Shown here: in pieces, positions 38,894 to 47,801 of the stretch | How the letters are laid out: every line of letters begins with the position of its first letter | Position numbering within the stretch: position 1 is the first letter of the stretch | From: Chitinophagaceae bacterium | GTDB lineage: Bacteria; Bacteroidota; Bacteroidia; Chitinophagales; Chitinophagaceae | NCBI GenBank assembly: GCA_016703625.1 | Contig: JADJBP010000001.1 | Coordinates: forward strand, 434,001 to 498,000 | DNA: 64,000 nucleotides | Direction: 5' to 3' | Program-made: the position numbers and the translations under genes | Notes under the pieces: generated by a model | Told to the model about the DNA's origin: nothing | The model's input: the letters and a program-made list of their open reading frames with translations, nothing else | Database searches by the model: none

Positions 38894-41152
38894 ATGAAAC
38901 AGGGGTTGGTATTATTGTTTTTAATACTGGGTTTAGTATCGAATGCCCAGGTTAAAATTGCAGGAAAAATTACCGATAACAAGGGAAAACCGGTAGCCGG
39001 CGTCAGTATCACTTTAAAGGATTCTTATGATGGAACTACGTCTGATTCTCTGGGTTTTTATTCCTTTGCAACTTCCGAAAAGGGCAGGTTCATATTAGAA
39101 GCATCTGTTATTGGTTTCAGGCCGGTAGCGTTGGAAGTTGACCTGGCTTCTGCTCCTATTACATTAAATATAGCTATGAAGGAACTGGTTACCGAATTAA
39201 AAGCGGTTGTAATATCTGCGGGTTCATTTGTGGCGAGTGATAAGAACAAGGGGGCCGTTTTATCGGCCCTGGATATTGTTACTACTCCCAGTGCCAATGG
39301 TGATGTTACCAGTGCTTTTAATACCCTGCCGGGTACTCAGCAGGTAGGCGAGAGCGAGGGTCTGTTCGTAAGGGGCGGGTCGGCTACAGAAAGTAAGATA
39401 TATATGGATGGGAACCTGGTCAACAATTTCTTTTACAGCAGTACACCGGGCATTGCCACCAGGGGCCGTTTTAACCCTTTTTTATTTAAAGGAACCATTT
39501 TCAGTTCGGGCGGCTATTCGGCACTGTATGGACAGGCGCTTTCTTCGGCTTTGATCCTGGAAAGCAAGGATCTGCCCGAAAGAACACAGGCTGACCTTGC
39601 CATTTCAGTGATCGGCGTTGGTGGTGGTATTCAGCATTTATCAAAAGATAAGAGATCATCATGGGGCGTTTCATACAATTATGCAAACCTGTGGCTTGGG
39701 TTTGCCATTAATAAACAAAAACAGGATTTTTATCAAATACCCGTTTACCATGAGGGTGATGCTAATTTCAGGATCAGGACAAAACGCGGTGGTTTTATAA
39801 AATACTATGGTTATATCAGCGCAAATAAAACAGGTTTCAGAAGTCCGGATATTGATTCAGCGGTTTTAAAAAATGCATTTGCCATAGAAAATTTTAATAC
39901 CTACCAGAATATAAACTGGCGTGAAAATTTTGGAATGGGCTGGAAACTCACAACCGGGTTCAGTTTCAGTACGAACAAAGATGATATAAACAATGAACTG
40001 CAGGATGCCGATAATCAAAGGCAGGTAATTACCAGCCCTTCATTTTTTGCATTTAAAAATTTTAAATTAAGCAATAAAGCACAGTATGCCCAGGTGAGGT
40101 TTGTGCTGGAGAAAAAACTGAATGGCCTCAATGTAATTCGTTTTGGCTCCGATTATTTTTACAGCAGGGAACAATCAACCTATACATTATATAACGGCAG
40201 CCGGTTTACAGAATCCGTTACCGATAACCTAAAATCAGTTTTTGCTGAGGCGGATATTTATATTACCAACAACCTTGCTGCAAAAGCAGGAGGCAGGGTT
40301 GAGCATTCCCAGATCGTTGATAAGTGGAATGTTGCACCGCGGCTCTCCCTGGCCTATAAATTCCCGGATAACAGCCAGGCATCCTTTGCCTATGGATTGT
40401 TTTACCAGAATCCTGAAAGAAAATACCTGCCAACAGTTGCTGCTTTGGATTATTCAAGAGCCGCACATTATATATTGCAGTATCAAAAGCTGGCCAATGA
40501 CCGGATCTTCAGGGTTGAAGCATTTTATAAAAAATACACCGACCTGTATAAAACCAACCTGTCTGCAACCGGCCGCGAGGTTGCGGTAAATAACAACGGA
40601 TTTGGCGATGCCAAAGGCCTGGAACTGTTCTTCCGCGACAAGAAAACGTTTAAACGTGTTGATTTCTGGATATCCTATTCATACCTGGATACCAAACGGG
40701 ATTTTTTGAATTACCCCAAAGCCATTACCCCGTCATTTGCTGCCAACCATACTGCTGCGCTTGTTGTAAAGAAATTTGTATTGCCCTGGAAGACCGGGTT
40801 TAACCTCAGTTACAATTTTGCAACAGGCCGGCCCTACTATCATTTCGCCTATGACAATGCACTGGGTAAATATATTATCGGCGATGCGGGCAGAACCATC
40901 AATTATAACAGCATGAGTTTTAGCGTGAATTATTTACCCAACCTGGGAAAAACAAATCCCAAAGCTTTTATAGTATGGGTATTGGGTGTAAATAATGTGC
41001 TGGGACAAAAGCAGGTGTTTAATTACAATTACAATAATGATGGCAGCCGAAAAGAAGCTGTAACGCCTCCGTCTAAACGCTTTATGTTCATCGGCTGTTT
41101 TATAAGTTTTGGAATTGACCGAACGCAGGATGCGATCAATAATAATCTTTAA
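38894..41152 (+). CDS. TonB-dependent outer-membrane receptor with CarboxypepD_reg N-terminal domain
   Basis: 752 residues, intact. The signal peptide ends SNAQV; residues 20-100 are a carboxypeptidase regulatory-like beta-sandwich (GKITDNKGKPVAGVSITLKDS), then a plug with FNTLPGTQQVGESEGLFVRGGS, and a 22-strand barrel ending in FIGCFISFGID followed by a short tail. Such receptors import nutrients with TonB energy. There is no SusD gene beside it, so it is not a classical Sus pair; the substrate is unknown. Its promoter is the best in the window. Confidence 0.9.
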   Translation: MKQGLVLLFLILGLVSNAQVKIAGKITDNKGKPVAGVSITLKDSYDGTTSDSLGFYSFATSEKGRFILEASVIGFRPVALEVDLASAPITLNIAMKELVTELKAVVISAGSFVASDKNKGAVLSALDIVTTPSANGDVTSAFNTLPGTQQVGESEGLFVRGGSATESKIYMDGNLVNNFFYSSTPGIATRGRFNPFLFKGTIFSSGGYSALYGQALSSALILESKDLPERTQADLAISVIGVGGGIQHLSKDKRSSWGVSYNYANLWLGFAINKQKQDFYQIPVYHEGDANFRIRTKRGGFIKYYGYISANKTGFRSPDIDSAVLKNAFAIENFNTYQNINWRENFGMGWKLTTGFSFSTNKDDINNELQDADNQRQVITSPSFFAFKNFKLSNKAQYAQVRFVLEKKLNGLNVIRFGSDYFYSREQSTYTLYNGSRFTESVTDNLKSVFAEADIYITNNLAAKAGGRVEHSQIVDKWNVAPRLSLAYKFPDNSQASFAYGLFYQNPERKYLPTVAALDYSRAAHYILQYQKLANDRIFRVEAFYKKYTDLYKTNLSATGREVAVNNNGFGDAKGLELFFRDKKTFKRVDFWISYSYLDTKRDFLNYPKAITPSFAANHTAALVVKKFVLPWKTGFNLSYNFATGRPYYHFAYDNALGKYIIGDAGRTINYNSMSFSVNYLPNLGKTNPKAFIVWVLGVNNVLGQKQVFNYNYNNDGSRKEAVTPPSKRFMFIGCFISFGIDRTQDAINNNL

Positions 41153-41166
41153 GGCCCCATCCCAAC

Positions 41167-41185
41167 CCTTCCCCCATGGGGAAGG
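41167..41185. repeat. GC-rich hairpin CCTTCCCC-CAT-GGGGAAGG
   Basis: Perfect 8-bp stem with a 3-base loop, 15 bases after the TonB receptor stop codon, preceded by CCCCATCCCAAC and followed by an AACAGGGGAG. It has the same design as the hairpin at 41663-41681. There is no T-run. Confidence 0.65.
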
Positions 41186-41315
41186 AGTGCGAACAGGGGA
41201 GAATAAAAATTTAGTTCTTTTTTATTAAATTATATCACCGCTAATATCTTCCAATTCCCTAAGTCCTGAGCTAGTCGAAGGATGGAGGGTTGAGGTGAGG
41301 CCAAACTTAACTACT

Positions 41316-41690
41316 ATGTCAGATTACAAACCGGCTCCCGAAGGAAAAGACCCTGAACTCTGGGAGATCGCACAAAAAAGGGCAGGCTTTAAAACACATG
41401 CCTTAACCTATGTTATTATGAACTCCTTTTTCTGGATCGTGTGGTATTTTTCATCAATAAACAGGCATGCAGATTTTGACCCCTTTAACTGGAACCATAT
41501 TCCCTGGCCGGTTTGGCCAATGCTTGGCTGGGGTATTGGGCTGGCATTTCATTTTGCCGGTGCTTATATTTTTCCAAAAGCCAATTCAGTAGAAAGAGAG
41601 TATGAAAAATTAAAAATCAACAAAAAAATAAATAAAATCTATCACCACCAAGATCTTCCAGCCCCTCTCCTTTGGAGAGGGTTGGGGTGA
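41316..41690 (+). CDS. 2TM-domain small membrane protein with repeat-derived C-terminus
   Basis: About 124 residues starting at MSDYKPAPEGKD; an upstream in-frame GTG at 41295 lies in repeat sequence. A 2TM domain is recognisable: ELWEIAQKRAGFKTHALTYVI, the first membrane segment NSFFWIVWYF, and MLGWGIGLAFHFAGAYIF, with the typical EREYEKLK helix after it. Family members are often fused to histidine kinases, but no kinase is present. The last 12 residues (DLPAPLLWRGLG) and the stop codon come from the GC-rich repeat at 41663-41695, so the ancestral end was probably near KINKIY. Confidence 0.7.
   Translation: MSDYKPAPEGKDPELWEIAQKRAGFKTHALTYVIMNSFFWIVWYFSSINRHADFDPFNWNHIPWPVWPMLGWGIGLAFHFAGAYIFPKANSVEREYEKLKINKKINKIYHHQDLPAPLLWRGLG
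41663..41681. repeat. GC-rich hairpin CCCTCTCC-TTT-GGAGAGGG
   Basis: Perfect 8-bp stem with a 3-base loop followed by TTGGGGTGAGG. It overlaps the 3' end of the 2TM gene. GAGGGTTGAGGTGAGG at 41284-41299 is a related flank on the other side of the gene. Confidence 0.65.
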
Positions 41691-41707
41691 GGTTAATTAA
41701 CAAAACA

Positions 41708-42349
41708 ATGAAAAAATTAATTCTGATTGCCGTGGTTACTTTTTTAGTAACCGGCACATTTGCTCAAAGCGAAAAATATATGGCATCTATGAAAAGCAAT
41801 ATCGCTGCCATTGATACCAGTTTTAAAAACCCGGCAAACCTGCTTGACCTTGCCAATAAATTTGAACGCATTGCCACAGCCGAAAAAAACCAGTGGCTGG
41901 CTTATTATTATGCAGCTCTTTGCCAGGTAAATTATACGTACATGGAAAAAGATAAAACAAAGATCGATGCCATTGCCGACAAGGCAACAGAACTGATCAA
42001 TAAGGCAGATGCCCTGCAGCCCAACAACTCGGAGATCAGCTGTATAAAAAGCATGATCGCCAGCAGCCATATGATGGTAGATCCCATGACCCGTTTTATG
42101 GAATACGGCCCCGAAAGTCAAAGTCATATTGATGCGGCCATGCAGCAGGACCCCGCAAACCCAAGGCCCGAATATTTAAAAGGGCAGGGTTTAAAATATA
42201 CACCAGAGCAGTTTGGCGGTGGCTGTACAACTGCAAAACCTGTATTGCAGTCTTCCCTTGAAAAGTATAATACGTTTGTACCGGGCAGTGACATCCATCC
42301 AAACTGGGGTAAACAAAGGGTGGAGATGTTGATCGGCGAATGTAAATAA
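41708..42349 (+). CDS. Secreted TPR-like protein, unknown function
   Basis: 213 residues from MKKLILIAVVTFLV; earlier in-frame codons belong to the repeat. The signal peptide ends GTFAQS. The mature part is helical with TPR-like repeats (NQWLAYYYAALCQVNYTY, DKATELINKADALQPNNSEI, HIDAAMQQDPANPRPEYLKGQG). It has three cysteines and a GECK end. Proteins of this kind are found in many Bacteroidota operons without assigned role. It stands between the 2TM gene and two membrane proteins, all in the same direction. Confidence 0.65.
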   Translation: MKKLILIAVVTFLVTGTFAQSEKYMASMKSNIAAIDTSFKNPANLLDLANKFERIATAEKNQWLAYYYAALCQVNYTYMEKDKTKIDAIADKATELINKADALQPNNSEISCIKSMIASSHMMVDPMTRFMEYGPESQSHIDAAMQQDPANPRPEYLKGQGLKYTPEQFGGGCTTAKPVLQSSLEKYNTFVPGSDIHPNWGKQRVEMLIGECK

Positions 42350-42409
42350 ACTGATATGCAACCGGTTTATTGTTTTATAAACCGGTTGTTCAAACCAAAA
42401 TTTCAAAGT

Positions 42410-42994
42410 ATGCAATCCGAAAATTTTTCACCAAAAGACAGCCTGCTTTTGATTGACAGTATGATCAACCAGGCAAAGAACCGGTTTACTGAAAATGGTT
42501 TTTTGTACCTGTTGTGGGGATGGCTGATATTCATTTCTGCAGTTAGTCATTTTATTTTACTGAAAACCCGGTTGCTGAAGCACCCGGAAATGATCTGGAT
42601 GAGTTGCTGGGTGGCTATCATTTTTCAAATCATTTACCTTGTACGGAAAAATAAAAAAGAAAAAGTAAAAACATACAGCGATGGGATCATAGACAATATC
42701 TGGATGTGTTTTGGTATTTGTATGATGGTATTGATCATTATTGTTTCCAGGAATAACCTTTGGATATATATGTATCCCTTCACCCTGATGATCTATGGTA
42801 TTCCTACTTTTTTGTCGGGTGTGACTATGCAATTCACTCCTTTAAAGATCGGGGGTATTTCCTGCTGGGCTTTGGCCATTTTGTCAACCATCACTTTACC
42901 AATTTATTATTTGCTTTTACTGGCAGCAGCAGTTTTAATTGCCTGGATAATTCCGGGCTACCTGCTGAGAAAAAAGTTTAAAAATCAACATTGA
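42410..42994 (+). CDS. Multi-pass membrane protein (paralogue A)
   Basis: About 194 residues from MQSENFSPKDSL, chosen because the next gene starts with the same MQSE motif. An N-terminal soluble helix (SMINQAKNRFTENGFLYLLWGW) precedes five or six membrane segments (LIFISAVSHFILL, VAIIFQIIYLV, MCFGICMMVLIIIV, TLMIYGIPTFLSGV and so on) and a basic end RKKFKNQH. No family name is known to me. The 2-base gap to the next, homologous gene suggests coupled translation. Confidence 0.65.
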   Translation: MQSENFSPKDSLLLIDSMINQAKNRFTENGFLYLLWGWLIFISAVSHFILLKTRLLKHPEMIWMSCWVAIIFQIIYLVRKNKKEKVKTYSDGIIDNIWMCFGICMMVLIIIVSRNNLWIYMYPFTLMIYGIPTFLSGVTMQFTPLKIGGISCWALAILSTITLPIYYLLLLAAAVLIAWIIPGYLLRKKFKNQH

Positions 42995-42995
42995 T

Positions 42996-43589
42996 ATGCA
43001 AAGCGAACAACAACTGTCAAATGAAAAAAGCCTCGAGATCATCCAACAGATGATCAGCCAGGCAAAAAATAATATTTCCGATAATGGCCTTGGCTGGTTG
43101 ATATGGGGTACCATGATCTTTTTATCCGCACTATCCACCTTTATATTTATTTATACCAGTGCTGAAAACACTTTCCTGGCCTGGGATATTTTTGGCATCA
43201 TTACCATTATATTATTGACCTATGACCTGTTTAAACCCAAACAAAAAAAGGTAAGAACCTATATCGATGACCAGTTACGCCTGGTGGATATGGGTTTTAT
43301 CATCAGCCTGTTCATTATAATTTTATCCATAAACATTTCTGTACTTCCCAGCAGTGGTTTTGGATTTTGCCTGGTCATTTTTGCATTCTTCCTTTTGCTG
43401 AAAGGGGGTGCTGTTAAATCCCGCTCATTAATGACAGGAGCCGCAATCAACTGGGCCGGGGCTATCGCCATGTTTATTGTTAAAGATTTTAAATATGATA
43501 TGCTGATCATGGCAATTGCCGTACTGCTGGGGTTTATTATTCCCGGCCTGATTTTGTGGTTACAATACAGAAAACAGCTCCGTTCCTAA
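42996..43589 (+). CDS. Multi-pass membrane protein (paralogue B)
   Basis: 197 residues, clearly homologous to paralogue A: the N-terminal MISQAKNNISDNGLGWLIWG matches MINQAKNRFTENGFLYLLWG, the membrane topology is the same, and both end in a basic tail after IIPG (YL/LI)L. The pair arose by duplication. A winged-helix regulator follows after 21 bases, and the ABC exporter after that, so the membrane proteins may be sensors or partners of that system; this is inference. Confidence 0.65.
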   Translation: MQSEQQLSNEKSLEIIQQMISQAKNNISDNGLGWLIWGTMIFLSALSTFIFIYTSAENTFLAWDIFGIITIILLTYDLFKPKQKKVRTYIDDQLRLVDMGFIISLFIIILSINISVLPSSGFGFCLVIFAFFLLLKGGAVKSRSLMTGAAINWAGAIAMFIVKDFKYDMLIMAIAVLLGFIIPGLILWLQYRKQLRS

Positions 43590-43610
43590 AAAATAACCCA
43601 GGTAATTAAC

Positions 43611-43907
43611 ATGGATTTTAAAGAACTCGACCCCATATTACATTCACAACTCAGGCTTGCCGTGGTAAGCCTGCTCATCAGCGTGCGTGAGGCCGAATTT
43701 ACTTTTTTAAAGGAAAAGACCAATTCCACAGCAGGCAACCTCAGTGTTCAGATCAATAAATTAAAAGATGCCGGTTATATTGAAGTAACCAAGCAGTTCA
43801 GCAAAAATTACCCGCAAACCATCTGTAAGATCACAAAAAAAGGAATTGAATCCTTTGAAGATTATGTAAAAGCCCTGCAGAGTTATATGAATCCCGGCGG
43901 CAATTAA
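43611..43907 (+). CDS. Winged-helix transcriptional regulator (HTH_34-like)
   Basis: 98 residues. The DNA-binding core LHSQLRLAVVSLLI ... TFLKEKTNSTAGNLSVQINKLKDAGYIEVTKQF ... TICKITKKGIESFEDYVKAL follows the MarR/PadR-like wing pattern with a short C-terminal helix for dimer formation. There is no sensor domain and no cysteine pair. It sits just upstream of the ABC operon and downstream of the paired membrane proteins, so it probably controls one or both. A likely -7 element for the ABC genes follows. Confidence 0.78.
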   Translation: MDFKELDPILHSQLRLAVVSLLISVREAEFTFLKEKTNSTAGNLSVQINKLKDAGYIEVTKQFSKNYPQTICKITKKGIESFEDYVKALQSYMNPGGN

Positions 43908-43955
43908 TTTTTACTGCTTTATTAATATTTAAACTTTTTTCCTGCTTATCCGTTT

Positions 43956-43963
43956 TACCTTTG
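43956..43963 (+). promoter_or_regulatory. Putative -7 element for the ABC operon
   Basis: TACCTTTG matches TAnnTTTG, 15 bases before the ATPase start codon. The -33 region is only T-rich. Confidence 0.4.
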
Positions 43964-43978
43964 ACAATATAGCGATCC

Positions 43979-44911
43979 ATGTCAACCATTATAAACGTAA
44001 GCAATCTTTCCAAACAGTTCAATGAGGTAACGGCAGTGAATGACCTGTCATTTACTGTTCATGCAGGAGATGTTTATGGATTCCTTGGTCAAAACGGTGC
44101 CGGGAAATCCACCACTATACGTATGCTGCTTACACTTGTAAAGCCATCAACCGGTACGATTGAAATTTTTGATAAAAACCTGTTTACCCACCGCAATGAA
44201 ATTTTACAACAGGTTGGAGCCGTTATTGAAAAACCCGACCTGTATAAATATTTATCTGCATATGATAACCTGGCCATATTTGCAAAAATGAGCGGCATGG
44301 ATCCCGGCAGAACTTTATTGATGGAACAATTGAGGATGGTGGGCCTGGCCGAAAGGGCATCCAGCAAGGTTAAAACCTTCAGCCAGGGGATGAAACAAAG
44401 GCTGGGGATTGCGGTTGCACTGGTACACGACCCTAAACTGATCATACTGGATGAACCCACCAACGGGCTGGACCCGCAGGGGATCGCTGATATGCGGAAC
44501 CTGGTCCTGCATTTAAGCCGGGAGATGGGCAAAACGATCCTGGTTTCATCTCACCTGCTCAGTGAGATAGAACTGGTAGCAAACCGGATGCTCATCATTC
44601 ACAAAGGAAAAAAGATCGTGGAAGGGAATGTTGCCGAACTGCTCGATCCTTCAAAATCGCTGGTACAGATCGAAACAGGTAATGATACAGATGCCAGGGA
44701 AAAATTAATGCAGACAAAATGGGCTGCCCGGTTACAGCCGGATAACGGGTGCCTGCAGCTTAAAATGAATAAGGATGAAGTGCCGCTGTTGATCAGCGAC
44801 CTGGTATCCGCGCAGGTGCAGATCCTTTCGGTAGATCCAATGCATTCACTGGAAGATTATTTTTTATCACTTACAACCAAACCCGGCCATGTGGAACCTG
44901 TTGCAGATTGA
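43979..44911 (+). CDS. ABC transporter ATP-binding protein (CcmA/DrrA type)
   Basis: 310 residues. Walker A GFLGQNGAGKSTTIRM, Q-loop region, signature FSQGMKQRLGIAVAL, Walker B KLIILDEPTNGLDP and switch LVSSHLLSEIE. The C-terminal 80 residues form the extension typical of ABC-2 exporter ATPases. The permease start lies 23 bases inside this gene, so the two are translationally coupled. The cargo is unknown; the LolA-like third gene points to envelope lipids, lipoproteins or amphipathic compounds. Confidence 0.9.
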   Translation: MSTIINVSNLSKQFNEVTAVNDLSFTVHAGDVYGFLGQNGAGKSTTIRMLLTLVKPSTGTIEIFDKNLFTHRNEILQQVGAVIEKPDLYKYLSAYDNLAIFAKMSGMDPGRTLLMEQLRMVGLAERASSKVKTFSQGMKQRLGIAVALVHDPKLIILDEPTNGLDPQGIADMRNLVLHLSREMGKTILVSSHLLSEIELVANRMLIIHKGKKIVEGNVAELLDPSKSLVQIETGNDTDAREKLMQTKWAARLQPDNGCLQLKMNKDEVPLLISDLVSAQVQILSVDPMHSLEDYFLSLTTKPGHVEPVAD

Positions 44912-45782
44912 ACTGTTTAAAATTTTTAAGAAGCCAAGGACCTACCTGGCATTTGCGATCATTGCCGCATTCATTTTTTTGATCCAGCTGGGACTGTATG
45001 TGAACGGCAGGGACTGGATGATGTTCATGCTCGGTTCATTGGGCGAAACCATGAATATAGAGTACGATAAACTGGTTAACGGGTATGCCGTTTGCTATTT
45101 TGTACTCAATTTGCTGCTGGTACATGTACCCATTTTGGTTGCGCTGGTTGCCGGTGATGTGGTTTCGGGTGAAGCAAGTATGGGTACATTAAGGTTACTG
45201 GCCAGTAAACCGGTGAGCCGCACACAGATCATACTGGCTAAATATGCTGCGATCGCTGTATATGTTTTTGCATTACTGTTATGGATAGCCGTAATTTCCC
45301 TGGCAGTCAGTATTGCAGTATTCGGCAGGAACGACCTGGTAGTGGCCAAAACAACCGGTTTGCAGCTGATAGAATCCGGTGACGTGTTGTGGAGGTATTT
45401 TTGTGCATTTGGTTTTGCCTTTATTGCCATGATGGTGGTTGCTGCCATTTCATTATTATTGTCCACACTGTCGGAAAATTCGATTGGCCCGATCGTGGCC
45501 ACTGTAGGCATTATTATTGTGTGTACTTTGATCAGCGAAATGGAAATACCCCTTTACCAGCAATATATAAAACCTTACCTGTTCACCACCTATATGCTTG
45601 GCTGGAAAGGCTTTTTTTATATCGGGTCAACTGCAGACGGTGAAACCATAAAAGGGAGTATCCAGTATTTGCCCGGTATTGTAAAGAGCCTGGCTGCACT
45701 GTTGCTGTATATAGCAGCACTCGTTGCAGCATCGGTTTATATTTTCCGTAAAAAGATATTTTATCCTAAAATCATACTATGA
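44889..45782 (+). CDS. ABC-2 type transporter permease
   Basis: 297 residues with six membrane segments: FAIIAAFIFLIQLGL, YFVLNLLLVHVPILVALVAGDVV, YAAIAVYVFALLLWIAVI, FAFIAMMVVAAISLLL, IVATVGIIIVCTLI and LAALLLYIAALVAASVYIF. The motif GDVVSGEASMGTLRLLASKPVSR between TM2 and TM3 is characteristic of ABC-2 permeases. Start overlaps the ATPase gene by 23 bases and the stop overlaps the following ATG (ATGA), making a coupled three-gene unit. Confidence 0.88.
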   Translation: MWNLLQIELFKIFKKPRTYLAFAIIAAFIFLIQLGLYVNGRDWMMFMLGSLGETMNIEYDKLVNGYAVCYFVLNLLLVHVPILVALVAGDVVSGEASMGTLRLLASKPVSRTQIILAKYAAIAVYVFALLLWIAVISLAVSIAVFGRNDLVVAKTTGLQLIESGDVLWRYFCAFGFAFIAMMVVAAISLLLSTLSENSIGPIVATVGIIIVCTLISEMEIPLYQQYIKPYLFTTYMLGWKGFFYIGSTADGETIKGSIQYLPGIVKSLAALLLYIAALVAASVYIFRKKIFYPKIIL

Positions 45783-46471
45783 AAACGATCATGCTTATTC
45801 TTGCCGGTTTCCAGTTTTCGCCCATTACCCAGGCGCAGGACATCCAGTTGCTGGTACAAAAAGTAAAGGAAAAAATAAACCTGGTAAACGACTATGATGC
45901 AAAAGGCACCATGAAAACCAATGTTACTTTTTTAAAAGTACCGGTTGCTGCCGTAAACGTATATTTTAAAAAACCCAACCTGCTTAAAATCAAAAATGAA
46001 AAAGGCATTTCCTTTATCCCAAAAGGTGCTGTAAATATCAATATGAATAATGTGCTCAACAGCGGCAATTACAGTGTGCTTGATGCCGGGAATGATAAGA
46101 TAGGAAATACGGCAGTAAGGGTGGTTAAGTTATTGCCCGAAGCTGATACCGGGGATGTGATACTGTCAACACTGTATATCGACGCGGTTAACCAGGTTAT
46201 CCTTAAAACAAAGACCACCACCCGGGATAACGGCACCTACGAACTGGAGATGAGTTACGGAAAATATATTGCATACGGCCTTCCTGATAAAATAATATTT
46301 ACGTTCAATACCAAAGATTATAAAATGCCCAAAGGGGTTACTTTTGATTTTGACGATGGAACCAAAAAAAGAACAGGCGGGGAAAAGCTCAAAAACCAAA
46401 AGGGTAAAATGGAAATTTCCATGAGCAGCTACAGCATCAATAAAGGAATTGCAGATAGTGTTTTTAAATAG
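45779..46471 (+). CDS. LolA-like outer-membrane lipoprotein-sorting family protein
   Basis: 230 residues with signal peptide ending TQAQD. The pattern of an amphipathic start (LLVQKVKEKINLVNDYDAKGTMKT), VYFKKPNLLKIKNEKG and FTFNTKDYKMPKGVTFDFDD is that of the LolA/LolB half-barrel fold that holds lipid tails in a hydrophobic cavity. It starts in a 4-base overlap with the permease, so it is probably the periplasmic carrier of that exporter. It lacks the length and motifs that would identify it as housekeeping LolA. Confidence 0.7.
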   Translation: MKTIMLILAGFQFSPITQAQDIQLLVQKVKEKINLVNDYDAKGTMKTNVTFLKVPVAAVNVYFKKPNLLKIKNEKGISFIPKGAVNINMNNVLNSGNYSVLDAGNDKIGNTAVRVVKLLPEADTGDVILSTLYIDAVNQVILKTKTTTRDNGTYELEMSYGKYIAYGLPDKIIFTFNTKDYKMPKGVTFDFDDGTKKRTGGEKLKNQKGKMEISMSSYSINKGIADSVFK

Positions 46472-46528
46472 TGGGTTGTTGGGCAGGCTGACAGCTCACT
46501 TATTAAAGCGTAAATTAAAACTGAAACA

Positions 46529-47629
46529 TTATTCGGGTATATCACTGATCCTTTCATCCACCATATTGGCATTTACAACCGAGCTCATTTTATTAAGCGG
46601 ATTTTTGTGTTGTTCATCATATTCAATCCTGCCATTGATGATATCAAGACATTTATATATCGCTTCCCTGAATGATGATTCATCGGCCTTACCCTGGCCG
46701 GCAATATCAAATGCAACACCATGGTCGGGTGATGTGCGTACACCCGGGAGCCCGGCTGTATAATTTACGCCCTCTCCAATAGCCAATGATTTAAAGGGAA
46801 TCAAACCCTGGTCGTGGTACATGGCCAGTACCCCGTCAAATTTTTCATAATGCCCTCTGGCAAAAAAGGCATCGGCCGGGTAGGGGCCAAAACAAAAAAT
46901 ATCCCGCTGTTTGGCTTCTTTAATGGCCGGCCTGATGATCTCTTCTTCTTCTTTGCCGATCAATCCTTCATCGCCGGCATGCGGGTTTAAACCCAGCACA
47001 GCGATCCTGGGCTTGTTGATATTAAAATCCCTTTTCAATGAATTGTTGATGATCTGCAGTTTGCTGATAATGCCTTCCTTGGTGATATGGCCTGCAATAT
47101 CCTTAACCGGTACATGTTCAGTGACCAAACCAACCCTCATATTTTCTGCAATCATGAACATGGCCACATCCTGGGCGCCATATAAATTTTTTAAATAGGG
47201 TGTATGTCCTGTAAAATTAAACTGGTCAGACTGTGTATTGCTTTTATGCAGGGGTGCAGTAACAAGGCCGTTTATAAAATTGTCTTTTAAAGCTTTTGCA
47301 GCAACCGTTAAACTTTTAACGGCATATTTTCCGCCAATCTCATTTAAAATTCCGGGGTTCACATTTACCTCTTCTTCCCAGCAGTTAAAAAGGTTTATCT
47401 GCTTGTAATTTACCCGGTTTAATTCCCGGGTACTTGTAAAATTGATATTGATCTCGGGTAAACCTTTACGGTAAAAGTTAAGTACTTTATTATTACCAAA
47501 AACAACAGGCGTACAAAGATCCAGTATCCGGTTATCAGCCAGTGTTTTTATGATGATCTCTATTCCTATTCCGTTAATATCACCGCAGGTTAGCCCGATC
47601 ACGGGCTTTTTATCAGTAACTGAACTCAT
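46529..47629 (-). CDS. pdxA: 4-hydroxythreonine-4-phosphate dehydrogenase
   Basis: PdxA oxidises 4-phosphohydroxy-threonine in DXP-dependent pyridoxal phosphate synthesis. About 366 residues from MSSVTDKKPVIGLT; the frame extends 10 codons further upstream without family similarity. Motifs are LTCGDINGIGIEI, VTAPLHKSN, FTGHTPYL with a metal-binding His, LNPHAGDEGLIGKEE, the MYHDQGLIPFK metal motif and PGVRTSPDHGVAFDIAG. Intact, convergent with the ABC operon. Confidence 0.95.
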   Translation of the reverse strand: MSSVTDKKPVIGLTCGDINGIGIEIIIKTLADNRILDLCTPVVFGNNKVLNFYRKGLPEININFTSTRELNRVNYKQINLFNCWEEEVNVNPGILNEIGGKYAVKSLTVAAKALKDNFINGLVTAPLHKSNTQSDQFNFTGHTPYLKNLYGAQDVAMFMIAENMRVGLVTEHVPVKDIAGHITKEGIISKLQIINNSLKRDFNINKPRIAVLGLNPHAGDEGLIGKEEEEIIRPAIKEAKQRDIFCFGPYPADAFFARGHYEKFDGVLAMYHDQGLIPFKSLAIGEGVNYTAGLPGVRTSPDHGVAFDIAGQGKADESSFREAIYKCLDIINGRIEYDEQHKNPLNKMSSVVNANMVDERISDIPE

Positions 47630-47767
47630 GTTTACAATGATTAAGTTGTAAAAATACAATTTCTAACCGGTAAGTATTTAATTTATGGCCGCTTTGGTAC
47701 GGTTGCACCGTAGGCATACTGGCCATATACCTGTAATTGGGTCGTGGCCGCCGGCGGTATGCTAAAA

Positions 47768-47798
47768 AAAGGCCGCCTCTTTGCGAGACAAGCCCTTT
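47768..47798 (-). terminator. Terminator of the thrombospondin-3 repeat gene
   Basis: On the minus strand AAAGGGC and GGCCTTT close a stem-loop with an inner GTCTC/GAGGC pairing, followed by TTTTTTT. It begins 4 bases after the stop codon. The stem has one bulge, so support is moderate. Confidence 0.5.
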
Positions 47799-47801
47799 CG
47801 T

